DNA of 64,000 nucleotides, taken from assembly GCA_007449985.2 (NCBI GenBank), contig VIIQ02000571.1:186001-250000 (forward strand). The letters are read 5' to 3'. Source of the DNA: Desmodesmus armatus (lineage: Eukaryota > Chlorophyta > Chlorophyceae > Sphaeropleales > Scenedesmaceae). A program made the position numbers and the translations under genes. This document shows positions 35,420 to 48,054 of this stretch, in pieces. The notes under the pieces were generated by a model. That model was not told the origin of the DNA, did no database searches, and was given only the letters and a program-made list of their open reading frames with translations. Positions within the stretch are counted from its first letter, which is position 1; each line of letters starts with the position of its first letter.

Positions 35420-38400
35420 TCACCCCCTAGCAAGGGGACCCTTGGCACCAGCCGGCTGCTTCTGCTGTGTGTCAGAGAGCAGGGTCACCAGCTGCAGGAA
35501 GGGGTTGCCAAGCAGCCGCTCATCATTTGCTTGCTGTGCTGCTGACACCAGCTGCCTGAGAGCAGTCCAGTATCGGTCCTGCTGGTGCTGCATGAGGTGC
35601 TCCAGCATAAACTGGCTGACAAACAAGCACACACGCGGGTCGGTGCACCCTGACAGCACCTGCAGCACGGGTAGGGAAGACAGGTGGGTGGATGGATGGT
35701 GCGCAACCAACACTGAGTGCACAACAACAGCGCATGTGTTCAATCCTTCAGCACAAAACCCAGCCGCCTGCCGTAGATGATGTATGGCACCACTATGTCT
35801 GCGCGTTCGTGGCTGCAACAAGCACACCTAAGACCCATCAGCTAGCATGCTGTTCCTGCAGCCAGCACTGTCCCTGCCAATGCAGCAGTCCCAAGGTGCT
35901 GCCCTGCAGCTCTGGGAGCTGGGCTGTTCCAGACACAGCTCAGCGCCGCACCCACCTGCTGGGAAGCAGCCTCGAGCCCAATCTCTGCAAAACTCTCGGC
36001 ATCGCTGCTGCAGCTGCTAATCAGCATCAGCACCAGGCCCAGCTGCAGGTCTTGCCTCCCATCGGACCACGGGTACAGCACAGGGCATGGCAGCACACCT
36101 GTCGACCCAGCTGCACCAGCAGCAGCGGCGGGGGCACTGCCTCCCCCCGGCGGAAGCCTGCTGCTGCAGGGACGTCCGTGGAAGCCCCTATCTGCAGCGC
36201 GGCTGGGTGGCCGGCACTGCAGTAGACGCACCAGCAGCAGCGCCAGGGACGCCCCTGACAGCACCTGCGCCAGTTGCTGCATGATTGATAACAAACAACC
36301 AGCCAGAAGGTTTGGACAGAGTCAGCAAGGCACTGCGCAGCCAACAGTGTGTGTTCATGCAAACAGCAGTTGCGGATGCTGCAGCAAACCCAAACAGCAA
36401 GCGCGGCTGGTAGCATGGCTTCGACATGGGTGCTGAGCTGTTGATACATGCAGTCAGCGGCTCAGCCAGCAGGCCCCACCTGTATCAGCAGTGAGCAGCC
36501 GGTCAGGAATGCCTGCGGCCAGCACACACCCTCAGCAGCTGCCAGGGCTGCGGCAGCTGCAGCGGCACCAGCAGCGGCACCTGCAGCTGCATCATGCCCC
36601 GCACCGCCTTCCTGCCAAGATGCCTGGCCAACAGCAGCGCCAGTGCCAGCCCACAACCTGGCCAGGGTGGAAGGCTCAGCACTGGGCTCAGGGGGCGGGA
36701 CCCCTTTCAGGAAGCCTCCCTCAGAGTCTCTACTGGATGTGACGGCCGCCAGGCCTGCTAGAGACTCCGTACTGGCATCTTCTGCTGTTGATGGCTGCCC
36801 ACCAGCTGAAGCAGCAGCTTCTGCTGCTGCTGTGGGGTTGACACCAGCCGCCACAGCAGCTGCTGCGATCCCGGCTACCTCGGGCCACTCTGGAATGCCA
36901 AACACGCAGGACATGCTGTGTGCCATACCTGCCAGCCGCGTGAGTGCTGCTTGCGAGTTGGCGACGCGCGCCTGCATCACCCACTGACACACAAACGCCC
37001 AGGCCTGCACACACTCCCTCGCAGCAGCAGCGCGCTGGCGCTGCTCCTGGTGGTCTGCTTGCTGCTGCTGCTGCCCCGGGTGCTGCTGCTGCTGACTGCT
37101 TGACGGCCCCTGCTGCTGCGCCGGCAGCAGTTGATGCATGTGCATCTTGCAGCTCGTCATGTGCAGCTGCAGAGCGTCCACCAGAAGTTCAGGCCCTCGA
37201 GGGCAGTGAGCCACTAGCTGCTGCAACACCTCCGACCACGACTCACATGCAGCAACCACAGCAGCTGACTTGGCAGCAGCTGCTGAGCTGTCAGAGGGCG
37301 TCGCAGTGCTCTGCTGCACACCAGGGAGGGGCAGCAGGATGGCTCCCTGCGAAGAGCAGCAGCAGAACAGCACGTTGAGTTCAAAGGCGCACGCACACCA
37401 TCCAGCACCATGCGCAAGATGCACAAAGACAGCAGTCCTGACATGACCTTCCTCACAGCCGCACAGGAGTCCCAACACGCCGACTGGCATCGGTGCAGAA
37501 AGCGCCAGCGCATTTTGCACCAGCCTTTTCTTCTCCCCAATCAAGGGCTCCAAGTCCTGCTCGCACATGCTGCCCTAAGCCCTATGCACCCCCCAAGGCA
37601 TGCCGGCACTACGCTACAGGCCTGCAGCCGCAACCCTGGAGCAGCTGCGTTGAGTCCCAACACACGCCAACTGCGTTCACCTTGAGTGACTGCTGCAGTG
37701 TGACCGCCAGCAGCTGCTGCAGCCAGTGCCTGCTGGCCAGCCTGGCGAGCTCGTCGTCACACCAGCACAGCGCCCGCAGGGCCTTCCAGCTGCCCTGCGC
37801 CTCAGCAGGCATCTGCGCATCCAGCAACAGCAGCAGCAGGCACACACACACATATAAAGCCGTGATGAACCTTGCCACGCGAATTACAAATTGGACTATC
37901 CGGTCAGGACCCCACCGTCCCTTCCAGTCTGAGCATCGGCTTGCAAACATACACACAAGCACAGGGCGCGCACACAACCAACCAGCAAGCCTTGGCGTCC
38001 AAAAAAGACCAACAACATGAACTTGCCAACAGCTTCACGCCTACCTGGAAAGCAGCGCTGTCAGTGGGCTGCAGTCCTGGCCGTGCCTGCGCTGGCAGGT
38101 CACCCCGGAGCTGCCTCAACGTCAGCTGCACCGCTAGCTGCACCTCTGCCGGTAACTGCAGCAGACCCTGCTGCTGACCCTGCTCCTGCTGCTGCCCGAG
38201 CCCAAGTTGGGACTGCCCCTGGCCCTGTGTTGCTGCACTGCTACCCACGCTTCCGCTGCTGCTGCTCGCTGCTGCGACGCCCCCTACCGCAGCCGGCACT
38301 GCCATGCGCTGAATGCTTAGCTGCTCTAAGTGAAGCAGCAGGTCAGACAGCAATGGAACATCCAGCCCCTCGGTGCCAAGCTGCTGCTGCACGGCCGTCA

Positions 38401-41400
38401 GGACACATGCTGACCACCCTGGGATGCCAGCAGACACTGCCGCTTGTAGGGCCGCCAAGCAGGCCGGCCGCGCACAAAGAGCCTGCAGGACTGCCAGCTG
38501 GGCTGTGTCTGGCGCGTCCTCCGGCATTAGCACCTGCACGAAAGCATTGAAGTGAGTCGTGCTGTTGGCTACACACACATGACCTTGCTGCAACGGACCC
38601 GGCAGGAGAGGGAGGAAGGAGGCAGTGATATACGCGGCTGCGGGCACAAGCACCTGCAGGAGAGCAACACACATCATCAAGGGGTGCTGCATGGGCTGCA
38701 CACATGACAGACTTTGCCACTTGCATCCAGCTCGAAGGGAAGGGAAGGAGCATTACAGCACCTGAACGGAACTCTCAGGATTGTGGCATCTAGCACTCAT
38801 ATCATACAATTCAGGTTAAGCCTCTCACGCATAGGGTGTATCAGGCGTCCCTCATCGGTGAGGCTTTGCCTCCGGCCCCCGGCAGTCAGGTTTACTCGGC
38901 TGAGTTGTGTGTGGCCAGCCGGTGGGGGGTGCGCCCCAGCAGGAACCTTGCATAAAAAAGATTGACTCTCGTGGGATGCAATGGCTGGTTGGAAGTCATG
39001 TGCCAACACAGAACACACTGAGAAAACCCAGCGCCACCGGTGGCCGCAAAGGGGACCACACCGCACCTGCAGGAGGGGCACCAGCAGCGTTCGCTGCGCC
39101 TCCACTGAGCTCGCATGGCAGAAGTGCTGCAGCAGCTTAGCAGGGCCCCGAACGCAGCCAGCTGCTGCTCGTCCACCGGCCCTGCATGCAGCTGCCACGG
39201 CAAGTCTAGCTCGCCTAGGTGGCTGTGCTGGCAACCCTCCTCCTCCTCCCCACTGCCGCTGTGGTGCATGGTGGAGCCTGCATCGCCGTCCTCAGACTGT
39301 GCTGCAGATGCGTTGCTGCCGGCAGCAGCAGCAAGGACAGCCCCGGCTGCCCAGCCACTTGCTGCTGCTTCGGGGCCCTTGGGAGCTTGTGTGCGCAGGC
39401 CAGCACGGCCGCCAACCAGCGTATCTAGCGTGACAGACACATCCTCTGGGCTGGTGAGAGCAGCAGCGGAGTCCTCTGCAAGCTTTAGTCCTGCTCGTAA
39501 GTGCTGCTGCTGCGGCAGCCCCTGCTGCTGCTGCACGTGCGCCACGTTCGTATCCCGCTGGCCGACATGCTGCCGAAAGCTGCTCTCCTCCTGCACAGGT
39601 GTGTGCCCTGTCGCGCTGTCCGTAAGGTACAGGAGGTTTACCGCCATCTGCACAAGGCGGGAGTGCAGCTCAGGGGACCAGTGGAAGGTCACGCAGGCGT
39701 CCAACAGGGCTGCTGCTGCTGCAGGTGGCAGCTGGCTGAGGCTGGCTGCCACCCAGTGCCCCGACTGGGTTGTGAGCTGCAGCAGGCAGCCCAGTGCAGC
39801 TTGCCAGACAGCCTCGCAAGGCTCATCCATCTGTGCAGCAGTACAGCAGCAGTACAGCGGCAGTACTGACACATGACACACAGCATGTTGACAGTGGCAA
39901 GACCCTCCCCCACACTCCTTCAGTGCACTGCTGCAGTTGCGCTTTCAGTACATGTATACAGAGTGAGGGAGTATATAGTGAGTGCAACGGGCCCCTGAAA
40001 ACTTCTGAGGTCCAGTTTAGCCCCACAAGCAGGGTTCATTCTGTTGGCACTGGTTCTCACACGCAGCAGACACAAGCATACAGCACGAGGCATGGAATTA
40101 GTGCCTGCTGTGCACTTTGGCCATCTGCTGGGTGCCTTAGGTGAGTTCGGAGTCCACCTACAAGGGCAACTGGTGCGCTGGGTGTCAGACAATCATAAGT
40201 TTGGCAGCAAACACATGGCCATTGCACGAACTGGACACGGCACTATGCATCAGAGCCAGCAATTGACGCAAACAAATTCTGCGCACAACCTGCAACACTC
40301 ACCATAGACAGCATCAGCAGCAGTTCAAACAGCAGCTGGTGCAGCCACGCCTCCCAGGCAACCTCCACAGAACAGAAACACCAGCTGTGCTCCCGCTGCC
40401 CGCGTCACTCCCCGCTCCCTCCTGCACAGCGGCCATGCCTGCCGCAGCCAGCCCCTGCTGCCACCACCAGCATCCCCTGCTGCTGTCATTGCCGCGGTCA
40501 AGATCCCGCCCTGGCTGCTGCTGCTGCTTGCAGCTAGTCCTAGGCCCCCTGCCTGACCATGCTGCTGCTGCTGGTGGTGCTGGTGCTGGTGCTGATGCTG
40601 GTGGGGACCACTCCGGCTGCCTGTTGGAGCCATCCACCCTATCTGGCTGCGTGACAACCTGCTCCTAGCCCTCGGCGAAGCCTCCACCTGTGGGGATGAG
40701 GGAGGCAAGGCTCCTGACTGCTGCTGGCCACATGCTGCTGGGGAAATTAACCCCGGCGAGTGCTGCTGCTGCTGTTGGTGCTGTTGGTGTGGTGTCGTGT
40801 GGGCGCTAGGGGACTGCGCTGGGGAGGGCTGCATGCCTGTGGTATCATCTCTGCTGTATGGGCTCCCTGGCGACTGCTGCAGACCCCCCGGTGAGCCTGT
40901 GGGCCCGTAGATTGGCTGCTGCTGTCCCTCCGCCTGCTGCAGGGGCGACAGCACCACACCTAGTGCTGAAGGCCTTCCCGCTGCCCCTGCACTTGCGGGG
41001 ACGGCGGCGGGGACGTGACGGATGGCATCAGCATGCTGCCATGGAGGGCCAGGTTGTACACGATATCAAAAGCCGGGCCCTGTACTGCGGCTGTAGCTGA
41101 TATAGGGCCTGCTGTAGCATGCGCAGCACCAGCGGGAACGCTGCCGCGCCCCCAACCGACAGCCACAGATCCACCACCATCTTCACAAGGATGCAGCTGG
41201 AGATCTGGCCGATGCTCTCCGTATGCCGCTGCTGCTGTTGCTGGGGACCGCCCAGGTTGGACGTCTGCTGGTACAGCAGCAGCAGCGGCTGCTGCGGTGC
41301 GGACCCACCCGACCCAACAATCGGCTGCTGCCAGTAAGCATCTGGGTCGTCAAGCCCTACTGCTCCGGTGATGGCAGAGGGTGCTGTAGGGCTGGGCTTC

Positions 41401-42116
41401 CCGCACATGATCTCCACTACTGCTGCTACATCGCTGGCCAGCACATCTGCCTGCTCCTGCTGCGTGTAAGGCAGCGGCTGGAAGAGGCGCCGGCCCCTGT
41501 TTGCTTGAGACTGCTGCAGGAGCTGCTGCAGTAGCTCAGGCGTCACCCCACACTGCATGCCAAAAACAAATCATGCAGGAGGAGGTTGCAGACAGCAAGG
41601 CAGGGAGTATGACATCAGCAGGCTGGGCCTTGTCTGCATTCTAGGCGATGCACGCTAGAACAGTGCCACAGCAACACAACGCATGCATGCAGGTGTGCTT
41701 GTCTGCCACAGCAAAGTAAAGGCCACATCCCGCCTCATACATGCAAGCAGAATGGCGGCGGCACATCTGAGTTGCAACATGTACAGTACGCGGGTGACTG
41801 TGCATGCAGAAATGCATGTGTGTGCGCCATGTGAATGCACATGCACACCTGCAGCCGCCTGACTTCCGTGATCTCCTGCAGCTGCCGCAGCTGTATGGAC
41901 ACGTCAGCACCTGCAGGCATGCACAGCAACAAGGCCGGGCGGATGCGATCGTCACAGCCTACCAACCTTTGGTAGGCTACACTATCAAGCATAACATCTG
42001 CAGCAGCATACGGGTGACATGCTGTATATGCCCTTCCCCGCGTCGCATCATGTACTACACTGTTGCACTAGGGCATGCCCGGCAGGCAGGCCGACAGGCA
42101 GGCAGGCAGGCAGGCC

Positions 42117-42178
<62 letters not shown>

Positions 42179-44954
42179 CTGGCTCAGAACAGGTTGCAGC
42201 TGCGGTCCCAGGTCCAACACTCACTTGTGATGGCATCCACAATGTGCTGGCAGCTGAGTGGATTGAGCTCCTCCATGCCAGGCAGTCCTGCACACACACG
42301 ACAGAGCAGCAGCACCAATGCTTTCAAGCGCAGCTGTTGGATGGTGGCTAATGACGGCTTTATTCTTTACAGGCTCACACAATTCACACAAGTAATGCTG
42401 CGGCATAGATCAACCCATCATCAGGATACCCCCAGACAGACGCTGGACGCGCCATGCAGGGCTCATGAAAGTGCAACACAACTCTGCCTGTTGTGCAGTG
42501 TTTGCCAAGATTCAGACCAAAACAACTGGGCGCTCGACACATTCAACAGACGCCACCCACTGCTTCAAGACAGAAATCAGTGTGTCTAGAGGCGGATTAC
42601 TGCCAGTCACAAGTCCCTCCTCGGCTCCTCACCGTCCACAAGGGGAACCAGGCTGGGGCTCAGCTGTGGTGCCCGTGCTGACCAGTCAAGGTCAGCTTCC
42701 TCTTCAGGATCAGCTACCCACAGCTCCTGCAGCGCACTCGGCTGGAACGTCCAGCCTGGCAACACAGGCTGCAGCATCCACAGCAGCAAAGAAGCACGCC
42801 ACCGCCATCAGTCAGTGATAGTCAGATACAGCTGCTGCTACAAACAGCTGGGTTGTGCTAAAGATGCTGTGCACACCACAATCCGGGCCAATGCGCCATA
42901 GCGCAACAGAAGCTTCGCCACAGTCATAAATCAGCAGCACTGGTGATGCACGTGGATGGCGTTGTACGGTTGGCACGCTGTGGGCTTCCACAGACAGTGA
43001 CCGCACTGACAGCTGCAACAACAGCGAAGGGCACACCCCATGGAAGTGGGTGCTGGAAGGTGAGGCACTCACCTCTGAAGGGACCACCCGCACCCCCACC
43101 TCCTCAGCTGCTGCTGCTGCTGCTGCCTGGGCGTGTGCATCTGCCACTCCCTGGTCTGGCCAGCCCTGCTCGCCCTGCTGCTGCCGCTGCATCTGCTGCT
43201 GCTGCTGGTCGGCTGAGCCCCAGACGGACGGCACTGCTGCTGCTTTTGCCTGCAGCACCCCCAGCACGTCTTCTGAAGCGCTGCTGTGGACGCTGCTGCC
43301 TGCTGCCGCCGCCGCCGCCGCCACTGCCCGTGCGCTGCCGCTGGAGCGGGCCAGGTCTCCGTTTGCTGCTGCATGTGGCCAAGCGCCCTTGCTGCTGGCG
43401 TTGCTGCCTACAGACCTGCAAGCCATGTGATGACACAGTGCAGCAGGCTTCACCAAACAGAAGGTGGACAAGCTGCCTAGCAGATGAGGGATCGAACATA
43501 TGAGTTCAAACATGTGAGAGGGTGTGTGGAAATGCAGCCAGTGCAAGCAAGCCATCGCAAACAGCGTGAGCAGGTTGGCGATGCGGTCGCCGGGATGCTG
43601 TGCCAGCAGCTGCCCGCTGTTGTATTGGCACCGTGCGACAGCTGCACCTGCTGGAACCAGTGGACATGGTGCAGCTGGGCGGCTGCCCCTGACCCTGTTG
43701 CTGACAAGGCAGAAGCCACAAGGCACCATCAGCGCCCACCTGGCGCTTATCTTGGCCAGCCGCTTGTTACCCTGTAGGGTGTCTGCTGTGCGTGTGACAC
43801 TGCTCTCAAGGTACAGCAGGCTCTTCTGGACACCTGCACAACCAACACAACGACGGCAGCACAACAAGATGCTCGGTGAGGCTTATGCAACATCACTGCT
43901 CAAACATGCAGTGTCTTTTCGTGCAATGGCTGTCTCAACAGGTGAAGGGGTTTTGTTGACGCAGCTGGTGCCTGAACGTAATCAAGCCTGCCTGGCTGGT
44001 GATCCAAATGCTTGCCTGAGTTTGCTGGCAAGGCAGCGGCCAGGTCATGGCATGTAGCAGCAATAGCTGCCAGCACAGCTGCAGAGGGCGGGTGCCTGCA
44101 GCATGGTGCAGTACAGGACAACACACACAGCACAGCACAGCACAGCACAGCACAGCACAGCACAGCACAGCACAGCACAGCACAGCACAGCATGGCATAG
44201 TCAAGCCGCAAACCCACGTGTAGCCGCAGCAAAGCACAAAGTCGCACAGGCTGTGCTGTTGCTGTCTGCTGTTATCAAACACGGGCAGCTGCAATCATAG
44301 TTTGCCCTTCAGCTGGCTGGCTGACCAAACCGCTGCTTTGATCGTCAGCTGATGGCCAGCACGGCACCTCACCTGGCTGCATACTGCCTGACCAAGGCGA
44401 TGCACTTTGCGATGACAGCTTCACTGCAGTGCAGAAACACAACACACCCTGGTATAGGACACGGCCACGTGATGGACGACACAACCATGTACAGATGCTG
44501 TCCACAACGGGCAGCACGCAAAACACCTCTCCAGTGTGCGTACAGCAACTCCCACCGCGTGCACAGCACACACCAAAACCTGCCCAGTGGGCCAGCTGCA
44601 ACAGGAGCGCAAGAAGGCTGCAAGCCTGCCCACCTCTGTGGCTCGGCACATGCTCTGGCAAGAATAGCTTTGTAGACTGAGTCCACACAGCTGTCATCTG
44701 ACAGGTACGCCTGCAAAGCACACACAGCAGGAGGAGAGGGTGTTCATCCACTGGATGATAATGATGCACATTCTGGCGCTGAGCAGGACAGAGCAGACAG
44801 CGATCAGTGCCTGCAGGAAGGCTGGATGGCAGGAGAAACAAACCTGCAAAGACCTGACCGCTGCTACTGAAGCAGGTGGCCCATAGGGCTGGGTGCACTC
44901 TGCTACCGCCCTGAAGAGGTTTGGGACCGATGCTGCCTGGCTGCGGGGGTGCAT
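35420..44954 (-). CDS. Large plant-conserved protein of unknown function
   Basis: Exons in phase: 44954-44844, 44710-44634, 44423-44373, 43415-43073, 42768-42633, 42287-42225, 41910-41849, 41552-about 40450, 40362-40303, 39830-39067, 38653-38579, 38533-38045, 37812-37681, 37346-36480, 36264-35956 and 35659-35420. Exons between 43.5 and 44.3 kb (one contains KSLLYLESSVTRTADTLQ) are unresolved. The layout follows, from memory, an uncharacterised land-plant protein (Arabidopsis AT3G12590 type): AEPQRSEAVIAKCIALVRQY near the N-terminus, GRRLFQPLPY, FDIVYNLALHG, WLHQLLFELLLMLSM and, at the C-terminus, DPRVCLFVSQFMLEHLMQ with AQQANDERLLGNPFLQL. It looks like an alpha-helical repeat scaffold with Gln/Ala-rich inserts. 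Three one-base frame breaks (near 39140, 41070 and 41000) are each repaired by adding a base. Function unknown. Confidence 0.75.
42081..42179. repeat. (AGGC)n microsatellite in an intron
   Basis: About 25 units of a tetranucleotide repeat, with two CCGAC interruptions near the left end. It lies in the intron between the exons at 42225 and 41910. Confidence 0.95.
44126..44190. repeat. (CACAG)13 microsatellite
   Basis: Thirteen perfect pentamers in an intron of the large gene. A shorter run of the same pentamer occurs near 22535-22562 in the DUF789 intron. Confidence 0.95.
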
Positions 44955-46634
44955 ACTGGCTGACAGCAGCAGCACCTTAGACCACTGCCGCTACCATCCA
45001 TGTGCTTCTGATCCGTTCAGGAGATAGCACAGCACCCCAGCACAGACCCACTGCCCGCTCAGTCACTCCCAGCTGTTCCAGCTCTAATTTCCCACTGCTG
45101 GGCTGTCAAGCTGAGGTGGGACGAACTGCTTCGATCACAGAAATGTAAGTCGGGGTAAGATCTCTATGCCTGATCCCTGAACGTCTGGCAGTGCTGCAGT
45201 AACCTTGCAACTGCGTGCAGTGCGAATGATCTGAGCTTGGAATTGCAAACGCGACGCAGCTGGCTGTGCATACCGTTGCCTCTCATGTGCTGATGCCGCA
45301 ATGGATATGCCTTTCTGATTGACTCCCTCCTTAGCTGCAGTTGAGTCATTCATTTTGAAGCTGCAGCTGACATGTCAGGTGGAAGGGGAGTTCTTTGAGG
45401 TGCGCCTACGAGGCCAATGGTGCATCATGCATGCGATCAGCCCCTTCGCTGAAATCAGGCAGGTCTAGGCAATCGTGTGTCTGCATTTGTGCCCCCCCCC
45501 CCTCTTCGAAGAAGTGGGACTTCCTTCGTTGTGGCACACCTTGGTGTCACCCGGCCTGCATGGCTTCAGGACATTCCAGTATACTTCTATACTTCTTTTA
45601 TTATCCCCGTTTTGCATCAATTGTCTCTACACAAGGCATGGAGAGGCCGGGTACACCACCTTCTTGCTAGCACCGGGGCAAACATATCTTGCTCATGCGT
45701 GTCTGAAGACTGACATGCCCCAGCAATCACAACAAGAGCACTAGCAAGTAGCAAAAGGTGGGTGCCACATTGGTAAGCTTCAGTCTCGACTGTCAGTTGC
45801 TATACATGTGCTCAACTGTCAGTTACTGTTCATGTGCAGACATGCGTGTGCTGCATCACTGTGATGGGGCATGTGTCTGCATCGACTGGCTACCATGTGT
45901 CCTGCAATGATGCTGTGGCTGGTCAGCAGGTTGCAGCATATTGTAGCAGCATGTAGTGAGCATTGCAGCAATTAGGATGCTGATAATGCGCATCGTTCAC
46001 TGCTAACATGTTTTACAGGGCTGCACCTACACCGCAACAGCTGTGTTGTCACACTGGCACGCATGTAAAGCTGCCTTTAATGCGGATTATGGCCATGTAC
46101 CCTGCATCACTGGCTCATCCACTGCACATAGGCAGCATCGGTGTGTACTTTGCCAACGCTGCATCATCTACGTCTGCACAATTTACAACTCAACGAATCA
46201 AATAATCAATGCACAAAACTTGAGGACCAACTAGGGGCAAATGTGGCAATGCTACATACACAACTACTCAATCAGATCACCCTGCCCCACATGCAAACGG
46301 CAGCATACTTGCACCCAAACTCAATCATTACTGAAAAGCAAGCAGCCCAGCCAACCCGCCCAACACACCACCAAGTCATCCGGCTTCCTGCTCACACACT
46401 CTGTACTGGACAGGCCCTAGGGCCTGGCCCACACAACGCCCACACAGCTGAAATGCCCGAGTACTGAAGGCATGCCATACACCAGTGTGCGGTATGTGCA
46501 GTACAGCGGTCCTCCACAAAACAAGCATCAACTTGCCATCCTATGCTGCATCCACATGAGGCATGCTTGCTCCTCACTCACGACCACCTTTCAACCAAAC
46601 ATCTCAGATACAATGACCCCTAAACCCCAACCCC
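44955..46634. other. Intergenic stretch, no supported gene
   Basis: A run of ten Cs lies near 45492. Open frames of 60-110 codons occur on both strands (for example 45395-45744) without recognisable motifs. It should contain the promoter of the large gene and the 3' UTR of the gene at 46635. Confidence 0.55.
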
Positions 46635-47663
46635 TTAGGTGGACTGTCCCTTCTCGGTGGACTGTCCGTGGTCCTCCCCACCCTCCTGCTGTGCCTCTTT
46701 CTGATACTGTGCAGCCTCTGCAACCCCAGTGCTGGCCTCAGGGGTGATCCCATACATCTGCTCGATGCGCTGAGCCACACTATCACCCGTGATCGCTGCA
46801 TTGCTCTCAGATCCATCCACACTGATCGCTGCCTGTGCATCGTCCCCACCCACCCTCAGCCTCCCCTCAGGCACACCATCAGGCATGGTGTCTGAGCCCT
46901 TGGCACCCTGCACACCCGCTGAACCCTGCTGCCCCATGCCTCCTGAACCCTGCTGGCCTGAACCCTGGCCCCCCTGCATGCCAGGCACCCCCTCGTATGA
47001 GGCCCCTGCCACCCCAGACAGGCTGTTGATGCCCTCCATGAGGCTCTCACTGGCAACACCCTCAATGCCAGACACCCTGCCAGCCACTCCATCCAACACC
47101 CCACCCCCTGCCTCAAAGTCTGCCCTCTGCCCAAACTCAGCACCCACCCCACCACTGATGTTACCCCCAGGACCGCGGATCTCCTGCCCTGCATTGCCCA
47201 CTGCGCTAGCAGGCTGGAGGGAAGCCCCACCACCACCTCCTGCCCTCTGCTGGTCTGCTGAGAACCCAGCATCACCAACTGATTCACTGCCATAGCCCCC
47301 AGCAGCAGCAACACCCCCAGCGCGACCCACCCCCTCAGGCTTCCACCCCTTGGCCGATGACTCATCCCCTGTCAAGCCAGCCTGGCTAGGCACCCCCACA
47401 TCTGACTTCACAAGCTCCTCTGCATCGCCCAGCCCACCCAGGCCAGAGCCGCCGGCACTGCTGCCACTGCTGCCGCCGGCGGCTGCATTGCTGCCACTGG
47501 CAGCAGCAGGTGTGGCCAGGCCCTTACTGGCAGCGTCACTAGTGGCTGCCTCAGAGCCCCAGTCACCCACCCACTGCTTGCCAGACATACCCCCGTCTGC
47601 TCCCTCACCCCAGCCGCCCTCAGCTGCCCTGTCGGCAGCCGCCTTGGAGGAGGAGGAAGGCAT
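46635..47663 (-). CDS. Gly/Ala/Ser-rich LEA-like protein or alternative last exon
   Basis: An open frame of 342 codons from the ATG at 47663. Composition is Gly, Ala, Ser and Glu rich, hydrophilic and without strong hydrophobic segments (GGVAAAGGYGSESVGDAGFS). Its opening (AATSEMPSSSSKAAADRAAE when read from slightly upstream) echoes the opening of the 48055-49113 exon (DATSDMKQQTRSRSDES), so it may be a diverged tandem copy of that exon. A splice acceptor is possible just before the ATG (CACCTCAG). It lies about 390 bp downstream of the stop of the neighbouring gene. It could be a separate gene or an alternative terminal exon; the sequence does not decide. No catalytic motif is present. Confidence 0.5.
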   Translation of the reverse strand: MPSSSSKAAADRAAEGGWGEGADGGMSGKQWVGDWGSEAATSDAASKGLATPAAASGSNAAAGGSSGSSAGGSGLGGLGDAEELVKSDVGVPSQAGLTGDESSAKGWKPEGVGRAGGVAAAGGYGSESVGDAGFSADQQRAGGGGGASLQPASAVGNAGQEIRGPGGNISGGVGAEFGQRADFEAGGGVLDGVAGRVSGIEGVASESLMEGINSLSGVAGASYEGVPGMQGGQGSGQQGSGGMGQQGSAGVQGAKGSDTMPDGVPEGRLRVGGDDAQAAISVDGSESNAAITGDSVAQRIEQMYGITPEASTGVAEAAQYQKEAQQEGGEDHGQSTEKGQST

Positions 47664-48054
47664 CTCTGAGGTGGCGGCAGCAATGGCAGCAGCGGCGGCA
47701 GCAGCGGCGGCAGCACAGGGAGAGGGTGAGTAGCGGCAGCAGCAGCTGCTTTATCGCGAGTGTCTGGCTGCCTTCCCTGTCCTTTTGCTGTAGCAGCTGC
47801 TGCTGCCGGCTACCACACCGCCTGTGATGCCCTGCCCAGCCACTACCACCTGCCTGCCACAACCCCCACACATGACCCGTACCCCAGTACTGCGGTGTGC
47901 ACACTACAGTGCACTGCGCAACTCCAACCCCCCTCTTTAACACACTGTAACACAGCCCCCACCCATACACATGTGCTTGTCCTGCTGCGCTCAGCATCAT
48001 ACACGTTCTGCACACCCTAGCCCCACACAGTCACTGCCAGCACAGTACAGCCAT

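Noticed and set aside
42081..42179. CRISPR-like or regulatory repeat
   Set aside because: Continuous tetranucleotide microsatellite without spacers.
45395..45744. Three overlapping plus-strand open frames of 78-91 codons
   Set aside because: They surround a C10 run, show no family resemblance and have no supported splice borders.
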